IMG/VR virus record: IMGVR_UViG_3300030329_001671
Coordinates: 1-64,000 of that record
Source of the DNA: a virus
Reading direction: 5' to 3' (one strand)
Length of the DNA: 64,000 bases
In this document: one piece after another, positions 24,130 to 33,624 of the stretch
Position numbering within the stretch: the stretch's first letter is position 1
Layout: each line of letters begins with the position of its first letter
Notes under the pieces: generated by a model
Databases searched by the model: none
Told to the model about the DNA's origin: nothing
The model's input: only the letters and a program-made list of their open reading frames with translations
Made by a program: the position numbers and the translations under genes

Positions 24130-25742
24130 TTCGGATAGACTACAAAGCCCCATTCTTTATTTTAGACTTTCCTTATAATAAGGGAGACTTGAAACTTGTC
24201 CAAAATTTACCAGTTCGTGAATGGAACAAATCAACCAAAGAGTGGAGAGTTCCTAGGTTAGCTAGTAAATCCTTAGAGCAATTAGGTCCCCCACGGACAG
24301 TACCCGCTACTTGGACAGATGCAGCTCAGGCAGCCAAACAAAAAGTCGAAGACACGATACTAAAATTAGTGGATTTGAAGTTTCAAGAAGGGGAGTCTGG
24401 CGGATTACTTCGCCCGTATCAAACTGTTGGAGTTGAGTTTCTAACGTTTGCTAAAAAAGGATTATTAGCGGATGATATGGGGTTAGGTAAATCCATTCAA
24501 GCTATTAAAGCTTCTATGGATGTATCTGCCGATAAAGTATTAGTATTATGTCCTGCGTCGTTAAAGTGGAAATGGGCTGACGAGTTTAAAAAACATTTCA
24601 ATATTGATGCTTTTGTGGTCGCAGGAAAAAAGGAAGAACGTAGAGCAGTTTGGAAATCTAAAGCTAAGTATATTATAGCTAACTATGACCTACTCCACCC
24701 TAATAGGGATTGGGACGATATGCCCCACAAATGGGATGTTATTATTGCCGATGAAGCGGTGTACCTAAAAAATCCCAAGGCCATAAGAACTAAACGAGCT
24801 CTAAAGTTAGAGGCAGAATATAAGTTCGCCTTATCGGGAATATACATAGAAAACAGCCTAACGGAGTTCTTTTCTATTATGAAATTTATCCGCCCTGAGG
24901 TTGTCCCCGATAACGTTTACACATTTACTAAACGCTATTGTGAAGTCGATTGGAACGGTAAAGTTTTAGGAGCGAAAAAAGAAAAATTACCAGAGCTCCA
25001 CGCCCTGACTTCTCCATTTGTGTTGCGTAGAACTAAGCTAGAAAAGCTGAAGGAGTTACCTCCAAAAATCTATACGCCTATTCCACTGGAGATGTCGGCG
25101 GAAGAAAAATCTGAATACTCAAAACTATCCTCAGAATTTAAAGCATGGGTTGAGGGTGGGAGTAAAGAAGAACATAAAACTGTGGGATCCGCTACGCTAG
25201 ATGTCAGATATTTCGTTGAAGGTATGTATGGTAATTTAGCTACTAAAACTAAAAGACAATGGCTAGAAGAGTTATATAAAACTGTAGATAAGTTAGTCGT
25301 ATTCACATTCTTTGAAAAAAGTGCCAGAATGTTGAAAGAGTATTTTGATACTCCTTATTACATATCTGGAAAAGAAAAGAACAATAGGTTTGAAGTAGTT
25401 AGGGATTTCAACAAAATTAAAAAGGGAATTCTCATATCTACCGATGCTGGAAAATTCGGCTTAGATATGGTGGGTGCGGATACATTAGTTCACTACGGAT
25501 ATGTCCATAACCCCGGTACGATGATTCAGCGTGAAGATAGATTATGGCGTATGGGTCAGGAAAAAACAGTTAACATTCTATTACCGTATTTAATCGGTAC
25601 AATAGATGAAGGAATACAGAAAGTTTACAATACTAGGTTGGCAGAATCTAATAATTTTATGGAAGGCGCAGAGCAAATGCAAGAAGTAAAATTATCGGTA
25701 CAAGATTATGCAAAATTAGTTGATGGAAATTATTATGAGTAG
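24126..25742 (+). CDS. SNF2-family helicase with HARP-like N-terminus
   Basis: 538 residues. N-terminal 50 residues (FPYNKGDLKLVQNLPVREWN, followed by TKEWRVP) resemble the HARP module of SMARCAL1-type annealing helicases. Helicase motifs: LRPYQTVGVEFL, DDMGLGKS (Walker A, about 115), LCPASLKWKW, IIADEAV (DEAD-box position, about 209), FALSGIYIEN (motif III), STDAGKFGLDM and QREDRLWRMGQ (motif VI, about 468). Motif II reads DEAV instead of DEAH/DEAQ. Probably remodels replication forks or anneals strands during phage replication. Confidence 0.85.
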   Translation: MIRIDYKAPFFILDFPYNKGDLKLVQNLPVREWNKSTKEWRVPRLASKSLEQLGPPRTVPATWTDAAQAAKQKVEDTILKLVDLKFQEGESGGLLRPYQTVGVEFLTFAKKGLLADDMGLGKSIQAIKASMDVSADKVLVLCPASLKWKWADEFKKHFNIDAFVVAGKKEERRAVWKSKAKYIIANYDLLHPNRDWDDMPHKWDVIIADEAVYLKNPKAIRTKRALKLEAEYKFALSGIYIENSLTEFFSIMKFIRPEVVPDNVYTFTKRYCEVDWNGKVLGAKKEKLPELHALTSPFVLRRTKLEKLKELPPKIYTPIPLEMSAEEKSEYSKLSSEFKAWVEGGSKEEHKTVGSATLDVRYFVEGMYGNLATKTKRQWLEELYKTVDKLVVFTFFEKSARMLKEYFDTPYYISGKEKNNRFEVVRDFNKIKKGILISTDAGKFGLDMVGADTLVHYGYVHNPGTMIQREDRLWRMGQEKTVNILLPYLIGTIDEGIQKVYNTRLAESNNFMEGAEQMQEVKLSVQDYAKLVDGNYYE

Positions 25743-26133
25743 AACACACATATCCGCTATCGAATTGAAAGGACCGTATAAGTGTTTAGCTAATTCATAC
25801 CCAACCTCTGTTATTGTCGAGGGAATTACCTATCCGTCGGTAGAACATGCTTTCCAAGCTGCTAAAGTTTTAGACAGAACCGTGAAATTTAAAATTTCTA
25901 AAATGTCTAATTTAGCTGAAGTTAAGAAGTTGTTACTAAATGAATGGACTCGACCCAACTGGAATGAGGTTAAGTATGCTACACTACATCAATTGGTAAA
26001 ATTAAAGTTTGAGTCTAATAAAGATTTAGCTAAAGTGCTAACTAATACTGGTACCAAGCGTATAGGCGGTAAAAAGGATTCCGAATTAGGCTCTATTTTG
26101 ATGAAAGTTAGAGGCGAAATACTTCGTGCCTAA
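25735..26133 (+). CDS. NADAR-domain protein (YbiA-like)
   Basis: 132 residues from ATG 25735 (8-base overlap with the helicase stop). Family hallmarks: GPYKCLANSYPTSVIVEGIT, YPSVEHAFQAAK with the conserved Glu, RPNWNEVKYATLHQLVKLKF, LTNTGTKRIG and ELGSILMKVRGEI. NADAR proteins are associated with NAD/ADP-ribose and have been reported to remove ADP-ribose from guanine bases, countering DarT-type toxins. Here it sits in the replication operon, so protection of phage DNA from host ADP-ribosylating defence is a reasonable inference. Alternative: a riboflavin- or NAD-metabolism side role. Confidence 0.8.
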   Translation: MSRTHISAIELKGPYKCLANSYPTSVIVEGITYPSVEHAFQAAKVLDRTVKFKISKMSNLAEVKKLLLNEWTRPNWNEVKYATLHQLVKLKFESNKDLAKVLTNTGTKRIGGKKDSELGSILMKVRGEILRA

Positions 26134-26539
26134 AAAAGTTCATCCAGAAAAGTATACTAGTAAACATCTTCTAGATTATTGGAACTCGGAATTTATAGTT
26201 CACCAGTCTAAACCATATGTGTCTTTACGATGGGGAGGTTTGGACTTACAATCTTTTAAGGACTTGCTGAACTATTATGATGTGTATACTATTTTATTGG
26301 CGATAGAGGTGGCCACTAAATCGGGTACGATAATTTCCGAATTCCGTAATAACTTTGAGGATTACGATTCTCACTCCGCCCACCCGAAGTTAGAATGGTT
26401 GGTAAAGGATAGAGGGAATAAGAGACAGAAAAATCTTTGGTATGAATATGAAGATATTTCTACTAGGTGGTTTCCGTCTGCATCTGACCGTAAGCGATTA
26501 TCAGAAATAGAAGAAGAGTTAAAGGAGTGGGCTAAGTGA
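26126..26539 (+). CDS. Replication-module protein, unknown
   Basis: 137 residues, GTG start, overlapping both neighbours. Helical and Trp/Tyr-rich (LLDYWNSEFIVHQ, WGGLDLQSFKDLLNYYDVYTILLAIEVA), with an acidic coiled C-terminus. Its place directly before the DnaB-type helicase would suit a helicase loader or accessory, but there is no ATPase motif. Unrecognised. Confidence 0.55.
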   Translation: MPKKVHPEKYTSKHLLDYWNSEFIVHQSKPYVSLRWGGLDLQSFKDLLNYYDVYTILLAIEVATKSGTIISEFRNNFEDYDSHSAHPKLEWLVKDRGNKRQKNLWYEYEDISTRWFPSASDRKRLSEIEEELKEWAK

Positions 26540-27807
26540 GTAACCTTTCATACACCTACGTAGAAAGTGGAATAGTTCTAAATATCTCATCTTATGCCGA
26601 TTTGAAGAAGATTAATGTAACTCCCCAACATTTTGCCGTTTTTGGGGAAGCCTTCCAGTTCATCTTGAATGAGTTAGATGATAGTAGGCAAGTTCCATCA
26701 AGATCTGTGCTTCTAGCAAAGTATCCAGAATTAGACCAAAGTGCCGCAGACGCAGCTGACGTAAGTTTCTTTTCGGGAGAACTGAAACATCAACTAATGT
26801 ATCGTACTGCCATCCAGTCTGCCAATGAGTGGGTTCCCCAAATACAGGGAAATAATCCACAACAAGCGATAGAGCGTTTGATTCAAGAATTAGAGGCTGT
26901 AACCGCTACCGTCGATGATGATATAGAAGTCTATGACTCAGGCAGTATAGATCGTCTAGCAGAGTACTCTGAGAGGGTTGCACAGCGTAAGGATAAGTCG
27001 TTGGGTATGTTGGGTATACCCACCCCGTTCAAGACGCTTAACAGGCTTGGTGTAGGGTGGATGCCGGGTGAACTATATTCACTCTTTGCTCGACCTACGG
27101 TAGGTAAGTCGTTCATGTCTGTAAAGGTAGCTGCTGTTGCCATGAAACAAGGGCATAAAACGCTACTGATATCTACAGAAATGCCCGTGAAAGCTATGTC
27201 CATGCGAATGGATGCTTTTTTGGGGAAACTATTGGGGTATGAGTTTTCTCTAACTAAACTTAGAAGAGGAGAAGAGGGGATAGATGAAGAACAGTATAGA
27301 GAATTTCTTACTTCTATGGACTCTAGAAATATTTTGTTTCCTCACCATTTGGGCTTTGATGCCTTAAGCATATCGACCATTAGAAATTTGGTGCGAAAAT
27401 ATACCCCAGACTTAGTGGTAGTTGATGGGGTATACCTACTTAGCGATGATTCTAGTAGGGCTAAGTGGGAACAGAATGATAATCTATTTAAAGGTTTGAA
27501 GAATATAGCGATGGCTCATGAAATTCCTGTGTTTTGTACCACTCAGGCAGGACGAGAAGCTGTAGACTTATTCAAGCCACCTAAGTTGAATCAGGTAGCT
27601 AATGGAGATGCGTTGGTTCGGGCTAGCGACATTGCGTTTGCGATGAGTAAAGTAGAAGATGATGATAATCAAAGATTTCTCTATTATATGAAACAACGTG
27701 ACGATGCAGAAATTACAGCTAAAAGTGTTCTGAGTTGGAATGTAGATGTTGGGGATGTTCAAGAACTAATGCAGGAAGATTTACAGCAAGAAGATGCCAA
27801 ATTCTAA
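26536..27807 (+). CDS. DnaB-type replicative helicase
   Basis: 423 residues, GTG start overlapping the previous stop (GTGA). RecA-fold helicase core: GVGWMPGELYSLFARPTVGKS (Walker A, about 180-192, with Ala in place of the first Gly), LLISTEMPVKAMSMRMD (motif H1a), DLVVVDGVYLL (Walker B, about 295), PVFCTTQAGREAV and a C-terminal YYMKQRDD. The DnaB N-terminal domain is reduced to a helical 130 residues. It unwinds the template ahead of the family A polymerase. Adjacent to primase and RNase H, as expected. Confidence 0.85.
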   Translation: MSNLSYTYVESGIVLNISSYADLKKINVTPQHFAVFGEAFQFILNELDDSRQVPSRSVLLAKYPELDQSAADAADVSFFSGELKHQLMYRTAIQSANEWVPQIQGNNPQQAIERLIQELEAVTATVDDDIEVYDSGSIDRLAEYSERVAQRKDKSLGMLGIPTPFKTLNRLGVGWMPGELYSLFARPTVGKSFMSVKVAAVAMKQGHKTLLISTEMPVKAMSMRMDAFLGKLLGYEFSLTKLRRGEEGIDEEQYREFLTSMDSRNILFPHHLGFDALSISTIRNLVRKYTPDLVVVDGVYLLSDDSSRAKWEQNDNLFKGLKNIAMAHEIPVFCTTQAGREAVDLFKPPKLNQVANGDALVRASDIAFAMSKVEDDDNQRFLYYMKQRDDAEITAKSVLSWNVDVGDVQELMQEDLQQEDAKF

Positions 27808-28324
27808 ATTAAAAATATATACTGATGGTTCTTGTAGGACAAACCCCGGCGGAGTAGGTGGATGGGGGGTTGTGATAACTAATGAAGATGAAGATATTTT
27901 GTTTATTCTTTCGGGGGGCGAACCCAACACTACTAATAGTGAAATGGAGTTGACGGGAGTTGTGCGGGGGCTGGAAACTTTGTATTTAGACGATTTATCT
28001 GAATGTGTTACTATTTATTCCGACAGTAAATATGTTATAGATAATTGTACTAAGTTTAGTACCTCCCCTAGTGATTTATGGGGTAAGTATTTCGCCTTAC
28101 ACCAATCGTTCAAGGATATTAGCCATGTATGGGTTCCGGGGCATTCGGGACATACTCTACAGGAAATGGCAGATACCTTGGCTACGAATGCGTCTGGAGA
28201 CTTGAAAGAATGGTTAGAGAAGAAAAGTCGAAACAGGAAACGGAAGTTCAATTTTACCCGTGGGAAGACATCCTCAACGAAGCAGGATTTGAAACCACAC
28301 TTGAAACAAATTCTGAGCGATTAG
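27794..28324 (+). CDS. rnhA: Ribonuclease HI
   Basis: 176 residues, ATG overlapping the helicase end by 14 bases. RNase HI active-site residues are all present: IYTDGSC (Asp, about 10), NSEMELTG (Glu, about 52), IYSDSKYV (Asp, about 76) and EMADTLA (Asp, about 126), with the GHSGH loop. Removes RNA primers from RNA-DNA hybrids. The basic C-terminal tail (about 140-176) is extra; it overlaps the primase start region and may bind nucleic acid. Confidence 0.85.
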   Translation: MPNSKLKIYTDGSCRTNPGGVGGWGVVITNEDEDILFILSGGEPNTTNSEMELTGVVRGLETLYLDDLSECVTIYSDSKYVIDNCTKFSTSPSDLWGKYFALHQSFKDISHVWVPGHSGHTLQEMADTLATNASGDLKEWLEKKSRNRKRKFNFTRGKTSSTKQDLKPHLKQILSD

Positions 28325-29166
28325 ATCAGAGGGTTTATCATTGTCCATTTCACGACGATAAAGCACCATCTCTTTCTATTAATTTAGATAGCGGTAAGTG
28401 GATTTGTTATGCTAATTGTGGGGCGGGAACCTTGGATTCGTTTATATCCAAGTACACAGGCTGGTCACGGTTACAAACCGATGTATTTATTAGAAAATTT
28501 TCTGAAAACGTAGGGTTACAACTTCAAGATACTTGGAATACAGCGGAAGAAGTTGAAGCTCCGTTAGAAGAAGTAAATTTAGAGTATACGAAAGGAGAAG
28601 TACCTAACTGGATTTTCGATAGAGAATTCACAGCAAAAACTCTGATTGACGCTGAGGCTGGAACAAACGGTCGTGGAGGATTAGTTCTTCCCATCAGAGA
28701 TGATAGAGGTGTTATAGTAGGAAGTGTAACCCGACAACCATCGGGCTATAACCCTAAATATTTATACAGTTTTGGATTGAAAAAGAGCAAAATCGTTTAT
28801 GGACTGTATAATATAGATGAGTCTAGTTTTATTTGTCTAACTGAAGGCATACTCGACACATTATGGCTTAAACAACATAACTTCGAATCAATAGCAATAC
28901 TTGGGGCTTCATTGTCTAAAAAACAAGAGTCCCTCATCAATACACTCCATACCTCTGAACTAGTCCTATGTTTGGACAATGATGAGACAGGAATAACCGC
29001 TTCTAAGCGGATTGCGTCTAAATTATCGAAGCATAGGTTAGTCAGTTTTGCTAGACTCCCTGATGGCTATAAAGACATTCAGGAAATTAGGGATGCAAGT
29101 CTTTTGCATTCTGTAATAACTAACCGAACCGTTTTAGGTTTGGAAGGGAGTTTTAAAAAATGGTAA
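28210..29166 (+). CDS. DnaG-type primase (CHC2 zinc finger and TOPRIM)
   Basis: About 318 residues from ATG 28210 (GGAG 10 bases upstream); an in-frame ATG at 28129 lies deeper in RNase H and is less likely. Zinc finger near residue 43: YHCPFHDDKAPSLSIN, then WICYANCGAG (CHCC set). TOPRIM: ICLTEGILDTLWL (Glu, about 212) and LVLCLDNDETGI (D-x-D, about 256). Synthesises RNA primers, working with the DnaB-type helicase two genes upstream. It overlaps RNase H by 115 bases, the largest overlap in this operon. Confidence 0.85.
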   Translation: MVREEKSKQETEVQFYPWEDILNEAGFETTLETNSERLDQRVYHCPFHDDKAPSLSINLDSGKWICYANCGAGTLDSFISKYTGWSRLQTDVFIRKFSENVGLQLQDTWNTAEEVEAPLEEVNLEYTKGEVPNWIFDREFTAKTLIDAEAGTNGRGGLVLPIRDDRGVIVGSVTRQPSGYNPKYLYSFGLKKSKIVYGLYNIDESSFICLTEGILDTLWLKQHNFESIAILGASLSKKQESLINTLHTSELVLCLDNDETGITASKRIASKLSKHRLVSFARLPDGYKDIQEIRDASLLHSVITNRTVLGLEGSFKKW

Positions 29167-30017
29167 GTGGTGGAATTGCTGGCATCAGCCAGCGAGCCGA
29201 CAAAGAAGAACAGGAACGCTCTTCTCGTAGGGGTCCCGGTTCTGAATTATGGCTTTACGATGGCGATATTGCTACCGTTTCTATAGTGCCTTCAGGCGAC
29301 CCCGAAGACTACCGAATTCAAGACTTTTCAACATATCGTGCTACTGGCATGGGACGTAATGGTGCCTATACCTATGACGCTATGGCTATTGGACAGTCTG
29401 CTGAGGGTGATTACAAAGCTGCGGAAGTAGATTCTGGAACTCAACTCAGGACTAAGTTTGGTGTTTGGTTGTACGTGGAAAATGTTATGAGGAACCCCGC
29501 TAACTTCCCAACGTTGTCAAAGAACTTTGGGGACGATGCTGTAGCTTCTTGGGAGTCAATACAGAGTCCTAGTGGAAAAGCTTTTATGCAACAGCCCGCA
29601 GGAAATTTCCAAATGTGGTCACAAGGTTTTGGTCGCAGTAAGTATCTATGGAATCAAATTGTAGATATTTATGATGAAGATGGGGCGTTGAATAAGCATA
29701 AGGTTAGAATCCGTCGAACTGGTAGTGGAAGAGATGACACATCGTACTCCATAAAAACCATTGCTGAGGATGCACAGGTTCCTTCTGAGGCGCAGGGTCA
29801 ATCAGCAGATTCTTTAGTTCGACCTGTAGACTTTTTCCTACAAAAAGAACGTGCTATAGCCGCAGCTGTAGAGAAGCGTAATTCAGATAACCAAACTACT
29901 TCCCTAAATGGAGTAGGTGGGTCGTCTAATCAGCCACCATGGAATGTGGATAGTTCGTCGGAAGTTCCGTCGTTCAACACATCCTCTGTGGATAACGATC
30001 AAGAGTCGTTATTCTAG
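29160..30017 (+). CDS. Probable single-stranded DNA-binding protein
   Basis: 285 residues, ATGGTAA overlap with primase. It has a compact N-terminal domain rich in aromatic residues (LWLYDGDIATVSIVPSGDP, FGVWLYVENVMRN), and a low-complexity C-terminal tail rich in Ser/Asn ending in acidic DNDQESLF, the style of tail used by SSB proteins to bind partners. Encoded between primase and DNA polymerase. The family is not certain, so the call rests on tail and context. Confidence 0.5.
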   Translation: MVSGGIAGISQRADKEEQERSSRRGPGSELWLYDGDIATVSIVPSGDPEDYRIQDFSTYRATGMGRNGAYTYDAMAIGQSAEGDYKAAEVDSGTQLRTKFGVWLYVENVMRNPANFPTLSKNFGDDAVASWESIQSPSGKAFMQQPAGNFQMWSQGFGRSKYLWNQIVDIYDEDGALNKHKVRIRRTGSGRDDTSYSIKTIAEDAQVPSEAQGQSADSLVRPVDFFLQKERAIAAAVEKRNSDNQTTSLNGVGGSSNQPPWNVDSSSEVPSFNTSSVDNDQESLF

Positions 30018-30033
30018 ATAAGGAGAGACCAGT

Positions 30034-30231
30034 ATGGGAATACTTGGGTTTGTAAAGGGGTTGTTCGGCGGAACTGCTATTGAGCCAGATTTCGCAAAGC
30101 CAACTCAGACATCTTCTAACCATAATGTAGCTAACCAGTTACACAGGCCAACTATGTCTGCTCCGACTACTAAACGTAGTCGAAAGCCCCGAAAACGAAA
30201 TGCTAAGGGTCAATTTGTATCCGAGGCGTAG
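30034..30231 (+). CDS. Small basic protein, unknown
   Basis: 65 residues, ATG after AGGAGAGACC. Short hydrophobic start (MGILGFVKGLFGG), Ser/Thr/Pro-rich middle and a strongly basic C-terminus (KRSRKPRKRNAKGQFVSE). The basic tail suggests nucleic acid binding. Unknown. Confidence 0.55.
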   Translation: MGILGFVKGLFGGTAIEPDFAKPTQTSSNHNVANQLHRPTMSAPTTKRSRKPRKRNAKGQFVSEA

Positions 30232-30252
30232 AATAGTAGGGGGGATGCTTAG

Positions 30253-32406
30253 GTGTCCCCCCTACACTCTATAACATTTATAAGAATTGAGAATTTTTTG
30301 ATAAATTACGGTATAGACACTTTATTCAGCAATGAATCTATAATTGTGACCCCTGAGGATTTTGATGACTGCCTTAGGAAATTAAATGAGTCTGATACTA
30401 TCTTTTTAGATATTGAAAGTAACGGGTTTGAATTTAATAAAAATGAGATATGTGGAGTAGGGTTGGCTACACCTGAGAGTGTGGTTATGTATTTCCCTTT
30501 CCGACACGCTGACCACCCGGAAGTGTATGGTAATCTGTCAGAAGATCACATGTTTAAGATGCTGAAAGCCTTAGAGCATACTAAAACGTTAGTTGGGTAT
30601 AACTTAAAGTTCGACTTAAAGTTTCTAGAGTATGAGTGTGGACTGACCGACATAGAGGATAGTTTTACTTGGTTGAACACTCAGGATAAAAATCTTGTTG
30701 ATGTTCTAGTCATGACACGCTTGACTGAAAAAGCCAAACATGAAAGATTAGATTTAACTCATACGATAACCCGTGAATTTGGAGAGGAAGCTTCCAAATA
30801 TGACGCTAATTGTAAAGAGCTCCTGAGAAAAAATAAGTGGAGCAAAAACTTCTCTTTAGCCCCCATAAGTTTATTAGGTCCATATTGCTGTAATGACGTA
30901 TTTTGGACTAGGGAATTATATTTTTCTAGAAAGAAAGCTATAGAAGAAACTAAACAGGTTGACATTTGGCAACAAAGTATCAAATTAACTTCTGTTCTAT
31001 ATGATATGGAGTACAGAGGAGTTAAAATAGATACAGAGTATGCTTTAGATGGGGCTAAACGTGTAGGGGCTAGACAAGAAGCGGTTCTGAAACGAATTTA
31101 TGAAATAGCGGGTGAAGAATTTAATGTTGCATCTAATATACAGTTAGGTAAGATATTTGAGTCGCTAGGTATTGAGTCCCCAGATAAAACTGACAAGGGT
31201 AACCCGTCATGGGGAGAAAAATCCTTAGTCAAAATTAACCATGAGTTAGCAGGCCGAGTAAGAGAGTACAGAACATTAGGTAAGATGTTGAGTACCTACA
31301 TTGAACCCTTCTCTCAAACGGATGTTCTTCACTGTACCTATGCTAATTGGGGAACAGTAACAGGTAGATTATCTTCCCGAAACCCTAACTTACAGAATAT
31401 TCCTAGAGGGATTATAAATACTGTAGAACAAAATCTCAATGAAGAAGAGATGAAAGCATTACAAGGGCGATTAGAGGCAATTGTAAAGGCTAATAAGGGT
31501 CGTATATCTTTGGATAACCAAGATATTTCGGCGTGGGCTTTTGTGGGGGAAGAAACTTTCGTTGACGGTGACCCCACTAAGTTTGCAACTAGGAAGGCTT
31601 TTGTTCCTAGAGAGGGATACACCCTATATGGTTTAGATTATAAACAGATGGAAGTTTGGGTCTTTCTTTCATATTTTATGAACGATAAAGAATTAGCAGC
31701 TTTGAAAGACAAAGGGGTTGACCTTCACGATAATTCCGCTAAGGCAGCATTCCATGTAGATGAAAATCATGCAGAGTGGAAATTCTATCGACAAGCGGCT
31801 AAAAACCTATCCTTTGGTATTTTATATGGTTTAGGATTAGAGAATTTAGCCAATTCTTTGGATTGCACTATCCCAGAAGCCAAGAAGTATAAAGCTAACT
31901 TTTTGAATGGACTACCGGGTTCTAAAGATTTTATTAAAAATGTCATGAGTAAAATCACCAAAACTGGTATGGTTCAGAATAGGTATGGTCGGAAATACTG
32001 GATTCCAGAAGATTTCGCATATGCGGGCATTAATTACTTAGTACAGGGTACATCGGCTGATATAATGTCTGAGCGTATGATTGCGGTGCATGAGTATCTC
32101 AGAGATAAAAAATCTGCCCTCATAATGCAGGTTCATGATGAATTATTAGTAGAGGTAGCTGATGGTGAAGAAAGCGTGGTGGAAAACATCCGTCGATTGA
32201 TGGAAGAAAATTCCATAGGCATTCCGTTGCTAGTAGATGTAGAAATTCATGACCCCTCATGGGCGCATGTAATGGACGCTGACAAGGCAATTAGGGAAGC
32301 ACAATATCCTGCTGACAGGGAGAAGGAGCAATTGGAAGACCATTATTGTATATGGAGACAAAAGTACGAAGATTTAGTTAAGACTGAAGAGGTAGTAATA
32401 CTATGA
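30253..32406 (+). CDS. polA: DNA polymerase I (family A) with 3'-5' exonuclease domain
   Basis: 717 residues, GTG start with an AGGGGGGAT site. Exonuclease: FLDIESNG (about 53), VGYNLKFDLKF (about 113). Polymerase: TGRLSSRNPNLQNIP, motif A GLDYKQMEVW (about 459), motif B RQAAKNLSFGILYG (about 513) and motif C MQVHDELL (about 624). The residue equivalent to E. coli Phe762 is Phe, the variant some surveys link with virulent phage life styles. An insertion between TGRLSS and motif A (about 390-445) is longer than in E. coli. No 5'-3' exonuclease domain. Main phage replicase. Confidence 0.92.
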   Translation: MSPLHSITFIRIENFLINYGIDTLFSNESIIVTPEDFDDCLRKLNESDTIFLDIESNGFEFNKNEICGVGLATPESVVMYFPFRHADHPEVYGNLSEDHMFKMLKALEHTKTLVGYNLKFDLKFLEYECGLTDIEDSFTWLNTQDKNLVDVLVMTRLTEKAKHERLDLTHTITREFGEEASKYDANCKELLRKNKWSKNFSLAPISLLGPYCCNDVFWTRELYFSRKKAIEETKQVDIWQQSIKLTSVLYDMEYRGVKIDTEYALDGAKRVGARQEAVLKRIYEIAGEEFNVASNIQLGKIFESLGIESPDKTDKGNPSWGEKSLVKINHELAGRVREYRTLGKMLSTYIEPFSQTDVLHCTYANWGTVTGRLSSRNPNLQNIPRGIINTVEQNLNEEEMKALQGRLEAIVKANKGRISLDNQDISAWAFVGEETFVDGDPTKFATRKAFVPREGYTLYGLDYKQMEVWVFLSYFMNDKELAALKDKGVDLHDNSAKAAFHVDENHAEWKFYRQAAKNLSFGILYGLGLENLANSLDCTIPEAKKYKANFLNGLPGSKDFIKNVMSKITKTGMVQNRYGRKYWIPEDFAYAGINYLVQGTSADIMSERMIAVHEYLRDKKSALIMQVHDELLVEVADGEESVVENIRRLMEENSIGIPLLVDVEIHDPSWAHVMDADKAIREAQYPADREKEQLEDHYCIWRQKYEDLVKTEEVVIL

Positions 32407-32612
32407 AGATAGATCAGGCTTTAGGATTTACCGTCAATTTAGGTGATTATAACAATGCTAAAATTGAAGTAACTATCCGAGATATAGACACAGAAGAAGA
32501 TTTGGATGAACAAATGGCTAAAGCTAAAGTCGCTATAAATAAGGCATGGCCTTTGGTTTTGTCTGCGGCTGATGCCGAGGTAACAAAAATAAGGAGTCTA
32601 GCTAATGGCTAA
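32403..32612 (+). CDS. Small protein between polymerase and RecA, unknown
   Basis: 69 residues, ATGA overlap with polymerase and overlap with the recombinase start. Acidic, with a beta hairpin then a helix (ATIRDIDTEEDLDEQ-like segment). No motif recognised. Translation appears coupled to its neighbours. Confidence 0.55.
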   Translation: MKIDQALGFTVNLGDYNNAKIEVTIRDIDTEEDLDEQMAKAKVAINKAWPLVLSAADAEVTKIRSLANG

Positions 32613-33624
32613 AACTAAGACAGAAACCCCTTTGATGGATCAGCTTCTAAAGGGAGTGGATGGGCTTACGTTAGCGTCGGATAACGAGTTTAAATTTGAG
32701 CGTATACCTTTCGGTATCCCCCAGTTGGATAAATTGACAGGTGGGGGAATTCCTAAGAAGCGGTTTACACTACTAACGGGTCAGCCTAGTGGTGGTAAGT
32801 CGTATCTTGCTATGAAAGCGGTCGAATCTGTCCAAAAAGCAGGAGGAACGGCGGTTTGGATTGATACTGAGATGTCTTTAGATGACTCATGGTTCCGTAA
32901 GTGTGGAGTCAACCCCGACTTACTTCTTGCGTCCCAACCAGAAAATGGGGAGGCGGCAATAGAAATTGCTAGAGCCGTTATGGAAGCAGGAGTGGACTTG
33001 GTGGTGATAGATAGTATTGCAGGTATGGTTCCCGCAGCAGAATTAGCGGATTTCGATAAAAGTCCTATGGGATGGTTGGCTAGGTTTGTAAACGATTCCC
33101 TTAGTAGGTTGATGAGTCGGCTAAAGCATGGGTCGTCCTTGATTTGTATAAACCAACAACGATCAGCTATTGGACCTGTGGCGATTAAAGACATGCCGGG
33201 TGGTAAGGGTCAGGTGTATTGGAACCACATGATGCTTGAAGTACGAAGATCCGGGTGGATAGAGAACAAGAAAACTAAAATTAAAGAAGGCTTCGATATG
33301 GAGGTCACTCTAAAGAAGAATAAAACTTCGGCTGACCATTGGCAAAAAGTGGTTGTACCCTTTAAAGTAGATGGTGGAATAGATACTATGGAAAGCTATA
33401 TGCGTGAAGGCATAGCTTATGGCTTCATCCAACAGTCTGGAGCATGGTACGAGTACAATGATAATAAGGTCATGGGATTAAATGGACTTAAGACTTTATT
33501 GGTAACAGAACAACCAGAGTTAGGACAAAAATTAAAGGAAGATGTAGATAATGCCTCTCAACGTTCAATCGGCACCTCAAGCGATGACTCCGCAGGAAGT
33601 AAAAATAGCCAACTACTTAAGTGA
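32605..33624 (+). CDS. recA: RecA/UvsX-type recombinase
   Basis: 339 residues. Walker A GQPSGGKSYLA (about 59-66), a downstream IDTEMSLDDSW that matches RecA's IDAEHALD, Walker B DLVVIDSIAGM (about 131), SLICINQQRSAIG (L2/Gln switch region, about 184) and NHMMLEVRRSGWI. It forms filaments on single-stranded DNA for strand exchange and recombination-dependent replication. The C-terminus overlaps the next gene by 74 bases, and the tail from about 313 on is low complexity. Confidence 0.88.
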   Translation: MAKTKTETPLMDQLLKGVDGLTLASDNEFKFERIPFGIPQLDKLTGGGIPKKRFTLLTGQPSGGKSYLAMKAVESVQKAGGTAVWIDTEMSLDDSWFRKCGVNPDLLLASQPENGEAAIEIARAVMEAGVDLVVIDSIAGMVPAAELADFDKSPMGWLARFVNDSLSRLMSRLKHGSSLICINQQRSAIGPVAIKDMPGGKGQVYWNHMMLEVRRSGWIENKKTKIKEGFDMEVTLKKNKTSADHWQKVVVPFKVDGGIDTMESYMREGIAYGFIQQSGAWYEYNDNKVMGLNGLKTLLVTEQPELGQKLKEDVDNASQRSIGTSSDDSAGSKNSQLLK

